Positions 26,432 to 34,450 of a DNA stretch of 64,000 nt are shown here, one piece after another. Below the pieces are notes generated by a model that saw only the letters and a program-made list of their open reading frames with translations, had not been told where the DNA came from and searched no databases. Source of the DNA: an uncultured Bacteroidia bacterium (GTDB lineage Bacteria; Bacteroidota; Bacteroidia; Bacteroidales; F082); contig CACYHP010000001.1 in the NCBI GenBank assembly GCA_902774295.1, forward strand, positions 1 through 64,000. The letters run 5' to 3'. The stretch's first letter is position 1. Each line of letters starts with the position of its first letter. The position numbers were made by a program, and so were the translations under genes.

Positions 26432-27151
26432 ATGGAAAACAATTTTGAATATCAGAACTCGACAAGAGTATTGTCGAACTCATTTGTGTCGAATGTCTTC
26501 ATGTGGATGTTCGGAGCACTCGGAATAACAGCATTGACAGCATATCTCTTCGGCACCGACCCTAGTCTTATCATGACAATGTTCTCTGTAAGAGCCGACG
26601 GCAGCACTTCAATGAACCTGCTCGGTTGGATAGTGATGCTGGCACCTTTCATCATGGTGCTGGTCATGTCGATGGGCGTGGCAAAAATGAAAGCCTCCAC
26701 CATGGTGATTCTCTTCATCGTTTATTCCGTTTTGATGGGTATGAGCTTGAGTTTCATATTCTTAGCCTACACCTCAGCGTCAATATTCAAGACGTTCATC
26801 ATCACAGCTGGAATGTTCGGTATCATGGCTGTTGTGGGTTATACCACAAAAACCGACCTCACCAAGCTCGGCTCAATACTGATTATGGCGTTGCTTGGTA
26901 TCATCCTCGCCACACTGGTCAATATGTTCATGCACAGCGAGAGCCTTGACTACATCATCAGTATAGCCGGAGTCGTAATCTTCACAGGATTAACAGCTTA
27001 CGACGTGCAGAAAATCAAACAAATCGGAATGACTGGCATTGAGAACAACGACACTATGACCAAGATTTCGATTTTTGCGGCACTCAGCCTCTATCTTGAT
27101 TTTATCAATTTATTCCTTTATTTATTGAGATTTTTTGGAAAAAGAAATTAA
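26432..27151 (+). CDS. Bax inhibitor-1/YccA family membrane protein
   Basis: A 239-residue protein with seven predicted membrane helices. The family pattern is clear: N-terminal NSFVSNVFMWMFGALGITALTAYLF, then FGIMAVVGYTTKTDLTKLGSILIMALLGIIL, and the C-terminal FTGLTAYDVQKIK followed by ALSLYLDFINLFLYLLRFFG. Relatives such as bacterial YetJ are pH-sensitive calcium leak channels, so a calcium or stress role is possible. It starts 1 bp after the folE stop. Confidence 0.9.
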   Translation: MENNFEYQNSTRVLSNSFVSNVFMWMFGALGITALTAYLFGTDPSLIMTMFSVRADGSTSMNLLGWIVMLAPFIMVLVMSMGVAKMKASTMVILFIVYSVLMGMSLSFIFLAYTSASIFKTFIITAGMFGIMAVVGYTTKTDLTKLGSILIMALLGIILATLVNMFMHSESLDYIISIAGVVIFTGLTAYDVQKIKQIGMTGIENNDTMTKISIFAALSLYLDFINLFLYLLRFFGKRN

Positions 27152-27160
27152 AAAATAACT

Positions 27161-28039
27161 ATGAAAGCATACGTTTTTCCCGGACAGGGAGCACAATTTG
27201 TGGGAATGGGTAAGGATCTTTACGACAAATTCCCAAAGGCCAAGGAGATGTTTACCAAGGCTAATGAAATTTTGAAATTTAACATTACCGACATAATGTT
27301 TGAGGGTACTGACGAAGATTTGCGTCAGACCAAGGTCACACAGCCGGCCATCTTCCTCCATTCAGTGATTTTGGCAGCCATGCTTGACGATTTCAAGCCT
27401 GACATGGTAGCAGGCCACTCTTTGGGAGAGTTCTCGGCATTGGTTGCAAACCAGACTTTGACTTTTGAAGACGGTCTGAAGCTTGTGTCACAGCGCGCCA
27501 TGGCAATGCAGAAGGCTTGCGATGCCAACCCAGGCACTATGGCAGCCATCATCAACCTTGAAGATGACAAGATCAGAACTATCTGTAATTCCATCAGCGA
27601 GGTGGTGGTGCCGGCTAACTTCAACAGCCCAGGTCAGGTAGTTATTTCAGGCAGCATGAAAGGCATTGAGATTGCATGCGAGAAGATGAAAGAGGCAGGA
27701 GCAAAACGCGCTCTTCCTCTGAAAGTCGGCGGTGCATTCCACAGCCCACTGATGGAGCCGGCACGCGAAGAACTCGCCGAGGCTATCCAGAAGACAAAGT
27801 TCGTGCGCGGCATCTGCCCTGTGTATCAGAATGTTACAGGTCAGGCAGTGAACGACCCTGAGATTATCAAGTCTAACCTCATCAAACAGCTCACAGCACC
27901 TGTTTGCTGGACACAGACCATGGAAAACATGATAGCCGCTGGCGTCAACCAGGTGATTGAAGTCGGTCCTGGTACAGTGCTGCAAGGATTGTTCAAGAGA
28001 ATGAACGGCACCATTGAGTTGTCGAGCGCAGCAATATAA
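27161..28039 (+). CDS. fabD: Malonyl CoA-acyl carrier protein transacylase
   Basis: A 292-residue cytoplasmic enzyme transferring malonyl from CoA to ACP for fatty-acid synthesis. Seen: N-terminal FPGQGAQFVGMG, nucleophile elbow GHSLGEFSAL with the active serine, a conserved arginine in SQRAMAMQ, the active histidine in GGAFHSPLM, and the C-terminal QVIEVGPGTVLQGLFKR. The stop TAA overlaps the ctpA ATG by one base (TAATG). Confidence 0.97.
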   Translation: MKAYVFPGQGAQFVGMGKDLYDKFPKAKEMFTKANEILKFNITDIMFEGTDEDLRQTKVTQPAIFLHSVILAAMLDDFKPDMVAGHSLGEFSALVANQTLTFEDGLKLVSQRAMAMQKACDANPGTMAAIINLEDDKIRTICNSISEVVVPANFNSPGQVVISGSMKGIEIACEKMKEAGAKRALPLKVGGAFHSPLMEPAREELAEAIQKTKFVRGICPVYQNVTGQAVNDPEIIKSNLIKQLTAPVCWTQTMENMIAAGVNQVIEVGPGTVLQGLFKRMNGTIELSSAAI

Positions 28040-29619
28040 TGAGACAGAAACATTTAACACCGATTTGGCTTGCTTTAGCAGTAGCTTTTGGCGTGCTGCT
28101 GGGTATAGTTATCGCGAGGTCTAACGACGCCTCCAACTCCTTTATTAATAAGGGTGGCAACATGAACCTCGTCGATAAGGTGTTTTATCTCATTGAAAAT
28201 GAATACGTTGACACCGTCAACATCGACAAGCTTCAGGTTGACGCGGTGACGAGTGTCATCGACAAGATGGATCCTCACAGCGAGTATTTCGAGCCTGAGA
28301 TCCTGGAGGAAGTCAACGAGGACCTTCAAGGCAGCTTTGAGGGCATCGGCGTGACGTTCAGGATAGAAAAAGACACCGTCACTATTATCAACACCATCAA
28401 AGGCGGGCCTTCGGAGAAGGTCGGCATAAGAGCTGGCGACAGGATAGTGTATGTTGGCGACAGCCTCATCGCAGGCGTGGGCATTAATAATAATAAGGTG
28501 ATGAAGCTTCTCAAGGGACCACGCGGCACTAAAGTAAATGTAAAGATGTTCCGCCGTGGAGTGCCGGAGTTGCTTGATTTCACCATCACCCGCGACGTCA
28601 TCCCGACATACAGCGTCGATGTGGCATATATGCTTGACGATACCACAGGTTATATCAAGCTGGAGAAGTTTATCGCGACCACGCACAAGGAGTTTGTGAA
28701 AGCCGTGAAGAAGCTGCAGGCTCAGGGCATGCAGAAGCTCATTTTCGACCTCAGAGGCAATTCTGGCGGTTATCTTGTAGAAGCCGTCGACATCGCCGAT
28801 GAGTTCCTGCCCAAGGGCAGTCTGATAGTATACACTCAGGGCGAGCACCGCGACAGGCAGTATATCTTCGCGCGCCGGCGCGGTATGCTCGAGGACACCC
28901 CTGTGACCATACTCATCGATGAAGGCTCTGCGTCGGCAAGTGAAATAGTCGCCGGCGCGCTTCAAGACAACGACCGCGGAACCATAGTCGGACGCCGTTC
29001 GTTTGGCAAGGGCTTGGTGCAGGAACAGTTCGACCTCGGCGACGGTGCAGGACTGCGACTCACTGTGGCAAGATATTACACGCCTACAGGACGCTGCATC
29101 CAAAAACCGTATGACGGCGACAAAGAGAAATACATCCTCGAAGCTTACGACAGATATGAATCGGGCGAGATGTTCAATGCCGACAGCATACACTTCGCCG
29201 ACTCGCTGAAATACATCACCCCTGGCGGGAAGACTGTCTATGGTGGCGGTGGCATCATGCCAGATGTCTACGTGCCACTGAAAAATGACTCGACAGAGTA
29301 TTTCTTCAATAAAATCGTCAATGCGAGCATAGTTTTCCAGTATGCATTCGACTATTCCGACGCTCATCGCGATGAGATAATGAAATATGGCGACGAGAAG
29401 AATTTCGACAAGAACTTCAAGTTCACCGACGCAATGTGGAACGAGATCCTGAAAGAGGCGAAGAAAAAGAAGATTACCGGCACTGACGAGCAGAAAGAAG
29501 TGGCGAAACGCATGACGGAACAACTGTTTAAGGCATATATAGCGAGAAATATATTCGGAGATGAGGCGTTCTATCCGCTTTACGAATCTCTTGACGAGAT
29601 TCTTAATATGGCACGCTAA
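28039..29619 (+). CDS. C-terminal processing peptidase (S41 family, PDZ-containing)
   Basis: A 526-residue periplasmic protease with an N-terminal signal anchor (about 7-25), a PDZ domain (about 85-170) and an S41 serine/lysine catalytic domain: FDLRGNSGGYLVEAVDIADEFLP, then IDEGSASASEIVAGALQDNDRG (serine nucleophile) and GRRSFGKGLVQEQF (catalytic lysine). CtpA-type proteases trim or degrade envelope proteins. The last codons and TAA lie in a hairpin, CACGC-TAAC-GCGTG, that starts the hairpin array downstream. Confidence 0.93.
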   Translation: MRQKHLTPIWLALAVAFGVLLGIVIARSNDASNSFINKGGNMNLVDKVFYLIENEYVDTVNIDKLQVDAVTSVIDKMDPHSEYFEPEILEEVNEDLQGSFEGIGVTFRIEKDTVTIINTIKGGPSEKVGIRAGDRIVYVGDSLIAGVGINNNKVMKLLKGPRGTKVNVKMFRRGVPELLDFTITRDVIPTYSVDVAYMLDDTTGYIKLEKFIATTHKEFVKAVKKLQAQGMQKLIFDLRGNSGGYLVEAVDIADEFLPKGSLIVYTQGEHRDRQYIFARRRGMLEDTPVTILIDEGSASASEIVAGALQDNDRGTIVGRRSFGKGLVQEQFDLGDGAGLRLTVARYYTPTGRCIQKPYDGDKEKYILEAYDRYESGEMFNADSIHFADSLKYITPGGKTVYGGGGIMPDVYVPLKNDSTEYFFNKIVNASIVFQYAFDYSDAHRDEIMKYGDEKNFDKNFKFTDAMWNEILKEAKKKKITGTDEQKEVAKRMTEQLFKAYIARNIFGDEAFYPLYESLDEILNMAR

Positions 29620-29742
29620 CGCGTGATATGATGCCCTTAGGGCAATGTGCAACCTTCGGCTGAATATGGTTGCCAAGGCAACACATTTTGCGAAGCAACA
29701 CACATACTGCTAAGCAGCATATTTCACGACCGAAGGGAGTGA
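29612..29742. repeat. Array of seven mini-hairpins (array A)
   Basis: Hairpins at 29612-29625 (CACGC/GCGTG), 29632-29644 (TGCCC-TTA-GGGCA), 29650-29662 (CAACC-TTC-GGCTG, one mismatch), 29669-29682 (GTTGCC-AA-GGCAAC), 29688-29698 (TTGC-GAA-GCAA), 29707-29717 (CTGC-TAA-GCAG) and 29724-29742 (TCAC...GTGA). Centres are about 18-21 nt apart. Stem sequences differ but pairing is kept. The linkers are A/T- and CA-rich. Related to array B at 31153-31289: their third and second hairpins share 18 of 19 bases. Confidence 0.88.
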
Positions 29743-29790
29743 CATATTTGAAAATTAATAATTTTTTGTAATTCGTAATAAAAAAAAGTG

Positions 29791-29798
29791 TATTTTTG
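29791..29798 (+). promoter_or_regulatory. -7 box of the DUF177-rpmF operon
   Basis: TATTTTTG preceded about 22 nt upstream by TTTTTTG (ending 29768), 19 bp before ATG 29817. Confidence 0.6.
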
Positions 29799-29816
29799 CA
29801 CCCCGAATTGGATAAA

Positions 29817-30353
29817 ATGAAGAACGAGTTGAACAAATTCACGATTCCATTAGCGGGCTTGCCGTTCGGACATACTGATTATCAATATGTTATAAACGAC
29901 AGCTTCTTCGAAGAGAGAGACTATTCGGAGGTGAAAAAAGGAATTGTGAACCTTCATTTAGGCATCGAAAAAATGGAGACAATGTTCGTTTTGTCGATGA
30001 ATTTTGAAGGGAAAGTGGTTCTTCAATGCGACAGATGCGGTGATGATTATGAACAGGCAATAGCGGATTCGGCAGAAATTTACCTGAAATACGGTGCCGA
30101 AAAAGACGACGACGATGAAGATGTGATTATCATCACGAAAAACGACAGTGAGTTCGACCTGAGTGATTTGATTTATGAATATATCATCTTGTCGCTCCCG
30201 ATTCACAGAACGCACGACGATGAGAGCTTGTGCAACCAGGAAGTCCTGGCAAAACTGCACAATTTCTCTCAGTCGGAGGCGGAAAACGAGGATGACGAAG
30301 AGAATCCTTGGAAACAAATGATGAAAGATTTGAAAGATAAAATAGATAAGTAA
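29817..30353 (+). CDS. DUF177 (YceD-like) protein
   Basis: A 178-residue acidic cytoplasmic protein of the DUF177/YceD family. Seen: the conserved cysteine pair region VVLQCDRCGDDYEQAI, a very acidic middle (KDDDDED), and DLSDLIYEYIILSLPIH. Members lie just upstream of rpmF in most bacteria, as here, and have been linked to 23S rRNA/ribosome biogenesis. The start ATG 29817 follows the -7 box. Confidence 0.9.
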   Translation: MKNELNKFTIPLAGLPFGHTDYQYVINDSFFEERDYSEVKKGIVNLHLGIEKMETMFVLSMNFEGKVVLQCDRCGDDYEQAIADSAEIYLKYGAEKDDDDEDVIIITKNDSEFDLSDLIYEYIILSLPIHRTHDDESLCNQEVLAKLHNFSQSEAENEDDEENPWKQMMKDLKDKIDK

Positions 30354-30373
30354 TAATTAAAAAATAGTGTAAA

Positions 30374-30562
30374 ATGGCACATCCTAAACGAAGACAGTCT
30401 CATACAAGAGGCGCGAAGAGAAGAACTCACTACAAAGCTGAGGTTCCAACATTGGCAACATGCCCAGTAACAGGCACAATTCACGTTTACCACAGAGCAT
30501 ACTACGTTGACGGCGACCTTTATTACAAAGGAAAACTCGTCATGGAAGGAGCAAAGAAATAA
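30374..30562 (+). CDS. rpmF: 50S ribosomal protein L32
   Basis: A 62-residue basic protein: MAHPKRRQSHTRGAKRRTH followed by CPVTGTIHVYHRAYY and GDLYYKGKLV. The Bacteroidota L32 form with a single CP motif rather than paired CxxC sites. It lies 20 bp after DUF177 and ends at a strong terminator. The plsX-fabH genes that often follow rpmF are absent. Confidence 0.97.
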   Translation: MAHPKRRQSHTRGAKRRTHYKAEVPTLATCPVTGTIHVYHRAYYVDGDLYYKGKLVMEGAKK

Positions 30563-30604
30563 TTAAACAAAGAAAATTTTTTTCATAATCTTTATATTGT
30601 TTTT

Positions 30605-30637
30605 CCCCGCCTTTCGTGTAAAGGTGGGGTTTTTTTT
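30605..30637 (+). terminator. Terminator of DUF177-rpmF
   Basis: CCCCGCCTTT (30605-30614) pairs with AAAGGTGGGG (30620-30629, one G-T pair), loop CGTGT, followed by eight Ts. A classic Rho-independent terminator. Confidence 0.93.
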
Positions 30638-30707
30638 AGTTAGAAGTTAGAAGTTTTTTATTTTTTAAATAATTGATTTTCAATCAATTATATTATTTTG
30701 CAAAAAT

Positions 30708-30753
30708 AAACTAAATTTTTAGTTACAACATTACAAAATAAGTTGTATATTTG
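30708..30753 (+). promoter_or_regulatory. blaI promoter with two overlapping dyads (candidate BlaI operators)
   Basis: The -7 box TATATTTG is at 30746-30753. Upstream lie the palindrome AACTAAA-TT-TTTAGTT (30708-30723) and the inverted repeat TACAAC (30724-30729) / GTTGTA (30742-30747), which runs into the -7 box. MecI/BlaI repressors bind TACA/TGTA half-sites, so autoregulation through these dyads is likely (inference). Confidence 0.6.
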
Positions 30754-30782
30754 CAGCGTTAATTACATAAAAAAGATGTGTT

Positions 30783-31142
30783 ATGAAAGAGTTAACTAAA
30801 GCTGAAGAGCAGGTAATGCAGGTGATTTGGAAGATTGGCAGTGGTTTTGCCAACGAGATAATGGCGGCGTATCCGGAGCCGAAACCGGCATACAACACTG
30901 TTTTGACAGTGGTCAGAATTCTGGAAAAGAAAGGGTTTGTGGCACACGAGACGTTCTGCAAGGCAAACCGCTACTACCCATTGATAAGTAAAGAGGACTA
31001 TTCGGAAAGCTCATTGAAGGGATTGGTTGAGAACTATTTCAACAACTCCTATTTGGATTTGGTTTCAGCCTTCGCGAAGAAAGAGAACTTCTCAATGGAG
31101 CAGATTGAAGAACTTAAAAAGATGATTGAAAAAATTGATTAA
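30783..31142 (+). CDS. BlaI/MecI family transcriptional repressor
   Basis: A 119-residue winged-helix protein. Seen: MKELTKAEEQVMQVIWKIGSGFANEIM, AYNTVLTVVRILEKKGFVAHE (recognition helix), and a C-terminal dimerisation helix ending in EQIEELKKMIEKID. BlaI proteins repress their own operon until cleaved by the BlaR1 membrane protease; the partner is the next gene. The 166-bp gap to that gene is filled by hairpin array B. Confidence 0.92.
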   Translation: MKELTKAEEQVMQVIWKIGSGFANEIMAAYPEPKPAYNTVLTVVRILEKKGFVAHETFCKANRYYPLISKEDYSESSLKGLVENYFNNSYLDLVSAFAKKENFSMEQIEELKKMIEKID

Positions 31143-31152
31143 TAAAAATGTG

Positions 31153-31289
31153 TGCCTTCGGCAAATGTGCAGCCTTCGGCTGAATGTGTGCTCCCTACGG
31201 TTGCAATGTGTGGCATCGGGCCAATGAGGCGAAGCCTCCACATTCCGCGAAGCGGCAAATTCTGCGAAGCAGCATATTTCACGAAGTGA
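31153..31289. repeat. Array of seven to eight mini-hairpins (array B)
   Basis: Hairpins at 31153-31163 (TGCC-TTC-GGCA), 31170-31182 (CAGCC-TTC-GGCTG), 31211-31223 (TGGC-ATCGG-GCCA), 31226-31238 (GAGGC-GAA-GCCTC), 31245-31255 (CCGC-GAA-GCGG), 31262-31272 (CTGC-GAA-GCAG) and 31279-31289 (TCAC-GAA-GTGA); a degraded one lies near 31188-31204. Centres are mostly 15-20 nt apart. TTC loops are on the left half and GAA loops on the right half, so the array switches strand in the middle. It fills the gap between blaI and blaR1. Confidence 0.9.
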
Positions 31290-31308
31290 CACATTAAAAC
31301 AAATTGTT

Positions 31309-33201
31309 ATGGCAACAAGTATCATTTCAACAGCAATAGCGGTGGCTGTCCTCTGGATAGCGTACAGAGTGCTGTTTATCAACAGTAACCGGTTGACTTT
31401 CAACCGTGCCTTTCTCATTATCGCGCTCGGCTTTTCGCTCTTATTGCCGACAGTTGGCCTGTATATTGGCCGAAGCACCCCGCAGATTGTGAGTTACCGT
31501 CAGAACATGTTCCAAGGCATCATGCTCGACGAGGTGATTATTACAGCAGAAGGCATAAGAATCAACACTCAGGTTGAGGAGATTGATGAATCTAAAGCCG
31601 CACCAGTGGTGGCGACAAACCAGAGAACGTTCAACTTTGCAGGACTTTTTTGGAAGATATGGCTTATAGGTGCTATAGGCGCGGCGCTGGTGTTCCTTTT
31701 CAAATTAGGAAAGATTATCGTCATCATAATAAAATCTCCTAAGAAGAAAATGCCAGGATATACTGCCGTCTTCACAGGGAAGGAACATGGCTCGTACTCG
31801 TTTTTCAACTACGCCTTCTTCCCTAACGAGAACGTGAATGCGGAGATTGTGCGGCACGAGATGAGCCACATCGCCCACCACCATTCAGCCGACATCCTTT
31901 TTGTGGAGCTGATGATGATCATCCAATGGTTTAACCCGTTTATCTACTTGTATAAGAGAGAGTTACAGAGTCTCCACGAATATATGGCGGACAGAGATGT
32001 CGTCGCCACAGGTATCGACAAACAGAACTACATGATGTTGATTTTGCAGCAGTGCACGGCCGTCGATTTCAGCAACATGAGCAATAACTTCAGTTTTTTA
32101 TTAACCAAAAAAAGAATCAAAATGATTACTCAAAGCAAAAAAGCAAAGGGCGTGGTAATCAAGGCATTACTTACCCTCCCATTGTTCGCCCTGTTATTGT
32201 TCGCGAACTGCAAATCAATTGGTCAAAACAACGTGGCAAACGAAAGCAGGACCACAATTAAAATAGGTGAAGAGTCCTACGTCACGTTTGCCGACCCTAT
32301 GGAAATCAACCTTGACGGGAAAGACTACACTCTCGACATCAATAGTGTCAAGAAGGAAAAGACTTTCAAGCTTGGCGATCACAAAGTTGTTGCCAAAAAC
32401 AACCATGACGAGCGCAAAAGCTACACTGTCACTGTCGACGACAAGCCATTTGACCTTAAATACCTTGTCAGTATGATATTAGATGACACAGATGTATCAG
32501 GTGATGAAGATGAAGTCCTAAAAGGCCCCATTGAGGTGATGCCGGAATATCCTGGCGGGCACAACGCTTTGGTGAAGTATGTGCAAAACAACCTCAAATA
32601 TCCGGAATCGGCGAAGAAAAACAAACAGGAAGGCAGAGTCTTTGTCGGCTTCGTCGTTGAAAAAGACGGCAGTATCTCCAATGTAAGCGTCATGCGTGGT
32701 GTATGCGAAGAGATTGACAATGAAGCGGTTAGAGTGGTGAAAACCCTGCCTAAGTTTACACCTGGCATGCATGGCGGCAAGCCTGTCAGGGTGCAATACA
32801 CACTGCCAATTGCTTTCATGCTTAACGACGAGAACACCTTAACTGCCCTTTCGGGAACAAACTGGGAAGGCAGAGGCATAGGTGTCATGGACGGAGTGAC
32901 ATACGACATGTTCATGACAATGAGTTTTTACGACAACTACGATGGTTTGTTTGTGATGAAACTCGTATCCGAAGATAATGGCAAAAAGAATGTGGTATTC
33001 AAAGATGTGGCTCTCGACTTCAAGTACACCTTCGACGGCAAGTCGACAGGCTCTATCCAGCCGAAGAATCCTGACGGCAGCGACCTCGGAGAGGCCCAGC
33101 CACCGTACGGTTTCGTGGTAAAAGAGAAGAGCATCGTTGTCAATTTCTATGACTTCAAGAACGATTGCGGCATCGAGGAGATTACTTTTGTGAAAAAATA
33201 A
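31309..33201 (+). CDS. BlaR1-type M56 membrane peptidase with TonB C-terminal domain
   Basis: A 630-residue protein. Seen: membrane helices at about 4-24, 33-53, 117-142 and 280-300; zinc peptidase motif HEMSH (183-187) with ADILFVELMMIIQWFNPF and EYMADRDV, typical of M56/BlaR1; after the last helix a periplasmic part with a TonB C-terminal domain (about 405-505: MPEYPGGHNALVKYVQNNLKYP, EGRVFVGFVVEKDGSISNV); and an extra C-terminal about 115 residues unlike TonB, rich in F/Y/D (TFDGKSTGSIQP). BlaR1 proteases cleave BlaI when a signal is sensed. There is no penicillin-binding domain, so the signal is probably not a beta-lactam. Confidence 0.88.
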   Translation: MATSIISTAIAVAVLWIAYRVLFINSNRLTFNRAFLIIALGFSLLLPTVGLYIGRSTPQIVSYRQNMFQGIMLDEVIITAEGIRINTQVEEIDESKAAPVVATNQRTFNFAGLFWKIWLIGAIGAALVFLFKLGKIIVIIIKSPKKKMPGYTAVFTGKEHGSYSFFNYAFFPNENVNAEIVRHEMSHIAHHHSADILFVELMMIIQWFNPFIYLYKRELQSLHEYMADRDVVATGIDKQNYMMLILQQCTAVDFSNMSNNFSFLLTKKRIKMITQSKKAKGVVIKALLTLPLFALLLFANCKSIGQNNVANESRTTIKIGEESYVTFADPMEINLDGKDYTLDINSVKKEKTFKLGDHKVVAKNNHDERKSYTVTVDDKPFDLKYLVSMILDDTDVSGDEDEVLKGPIEVMPEYPGGHNALVKYVQNNLKYPESAKKNKQEGRVFVGFVVEKDGSISNVSVMRGVCEEIDNEAVRVVKTLPKFTPGMHGGKPVRVQYTLPIAFMLNDENTLTALSGTNWEGRGIGVMDGVTYDMFMTMSFYDNYDGLFVMKLVSEDNGKKNVVFKDVALDFKYTFDGKSTGSIQPKNPDGSDLGEAQPPYGFVVKEKSIVVNFYDFKNDCGIEEITFVKK

Positions 33202-33212
33202 ACACGCAACTA

Positions 33213-33347
33213 GTCATTTCGAGTGAAGCGAAGCGGAATCGAGACCTGAGCTTGCGAAAGCATTCACCTCTGGTGAATAAATCCTCCACGAACGAAAGCA
33301 TATTCTCAAAGAGGATTTCTCCACTCCCTTCGGTCGGTCGAAATGAC
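33213..33347. repeat. Full copy of palindromic dispersed repeat, left of the LRR gene
   Basis: Starts GTCATTTCGA (33213-33222) and ends with its inverse TCGAAATGAC (33338-33347). Inside are the hairpins GCTT-GCGA-AAGC (33250-33261) and ATTCACC-TCT-GGTGAAT (33262-33278), and the two half-elements (GAAGCGGAATCGAGA and GAGGATTTCTCC). It ends 9 bp before the LRR gene ATG. Confidence 0.82.
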
Positions 33348-33356
33348 GCAACCACC

Positions 33357-34442
33357 ATGAGACTCTACATCAAAATACTATACCTATTTCTGATTTTGAT
33401 GCTGCTGTTTTCCTGCGGCACTAAACGCTCGACAAGTGTGCCGTTTTCTACAGAAATTGTAGACGGCACACTTATGATAACCAACGTAAACATCAAGAAA
33501 ATCGATAAAAAGCTGCTGGCATCAGATAGCTTGCGCAACGTCATCATAGAGCAGTGTGGTTTGAGAAGAATCAAATTTCCTAGAGGCAACAAGATTGAAT
33601 CGATAAAACTTTTTGACAATAATTTCAAGCGCATTCCGCGGAGCATCAAAAATTGCAAAAACCTCGAACACCTTGATTTAGAGCACAATAGAATCAAACA
33701 TATTCCTCGTTTCATCGCGCAACTCGACAGTCTGCGTAGTCTTGACTTGAATCATAACCAATTAAAACTAACCGAATCGGACGTCAAGCACGCGGCGAAG
33801 GTCAAAAAGCTGTCGATTGGAAGCAATAATATCAAGAAATTGCCTGAAAACATTGGGATTTTGACATGTAAGAATCTGAATGTCGGCAAAAACAAATTGA
33901 AGGATTTGCCGGAATCTTTTAAGGATTTGAAGCAGATTAAACATCTGATTTTTTATGAAAATGAGTTTGAGAGTGTTCCTGAAGAAATAGAAGCTTTGGA
34001 TAGTTTAGAGCATCTGGACTTCTACAAGAATCATATTCATGAAATCCCTGAATTTATTGGCAATTTAGAAGATTTAAGATACCTTTATTTATCTTATAAT
34101 GAGATTGAGACCATTCCTGACACTTTGAGAAATCTGAAAAAACTGACATATTTCTACATCCATCATAATAAAATTGTGAACTTGCCTGATTTTATTGTCG
34201 AAATGGACTCTTTGGAGCGCTTTGGAGTCGGCTATAACAAGCTGATTTCGATGCCTGATATGTCGGAAATGCCTTCACTTATTGAGCTCAACTGCGAAGG
34301 AAATCTGCTTGAGGACTTTCCATGGAAACTGGTTTTCAAGCCGGGGATGCAGTTTCTGATTGTGCGCGACAATCTGTTTGAATTGACAGAAGAGGAAATC
34401 GAATTTTTGAGCAAGCCTCGGGAAGTTTTGATAATTTTTTAA
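33357..34442 (+). CDS. Leucine-rich-repeat lipoprotein
   Basis: A 361-residue protein: lipoprotein signal MRLYIKILYLFLILMLLFSC (Cys at 20) and about eleven LRRs of 20-24 residues, for example LEHLDLEHNRIKHIPRFIAQ, LRSLDLNHNQLKLTESDV, LRYLYLSYNEIETIPDTLRN. A surface or periplasmic protein-binding role is likely; no enzyme domain is seen. Codons are more A/T-rich than the neighbours. An in-frame start at 33165 would overlap the preceding gene and translate the repeat, so ATG 33357 with its lipoprotein signal is preferred. The gene sits 9 bp from a complete palindromic repeat on each side. Confidence 0.85.
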   Translation: MRLYIKILYLFLILMLLFSCGTKRSTSVPFSTEIVDGTLMITNVNIKKIDKKLLASDSLRNVIIEQCGLRRIKFPRGNKIESIKLFDNNFKRIPRSIKNCKNLEHLDLEHNRIKHIPRFIAQLDSLRSLDLNHNQLKLTESDVKHAAKVKKLSIGSNNIKKLPENIGILTCKNLNVGKNKLKDLPESFKDLKQIKHLIFYENEFESVPEEIEALDSLEHLDFYKNHIHEIPEFIGNLEDLRYLYLSYNEIETIPDTLRNLKKLTYFYIHHNKIVNLPDFIVEMDSLERFGVGYNKLISMPDMSEMPSLIELNCEGNLLEDFPWKLVFKPGMQFLIVRDNLFELTEEEIEFLSKPREVLIIF

Positions 34443-34450
34443 TGTAATAT

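Noticed and set aside
28075..29703. Long antisense open frame opposite ctpA (542 codons), with a similar 405-codon frame opposite dnaK (38775-39992) and a 306-codon one opposite GH92 (47333-48253)
   Set aside because: These lie opposite clear, conserved genes with strong codon bias; the antisense products have no family features or signals.
33165..33356. Upstream extension of the LRR gene
   Set aside because: It would overlap the blaR1 end and translate a dispersed repeat; the lipoprotein signal starts at 33357.
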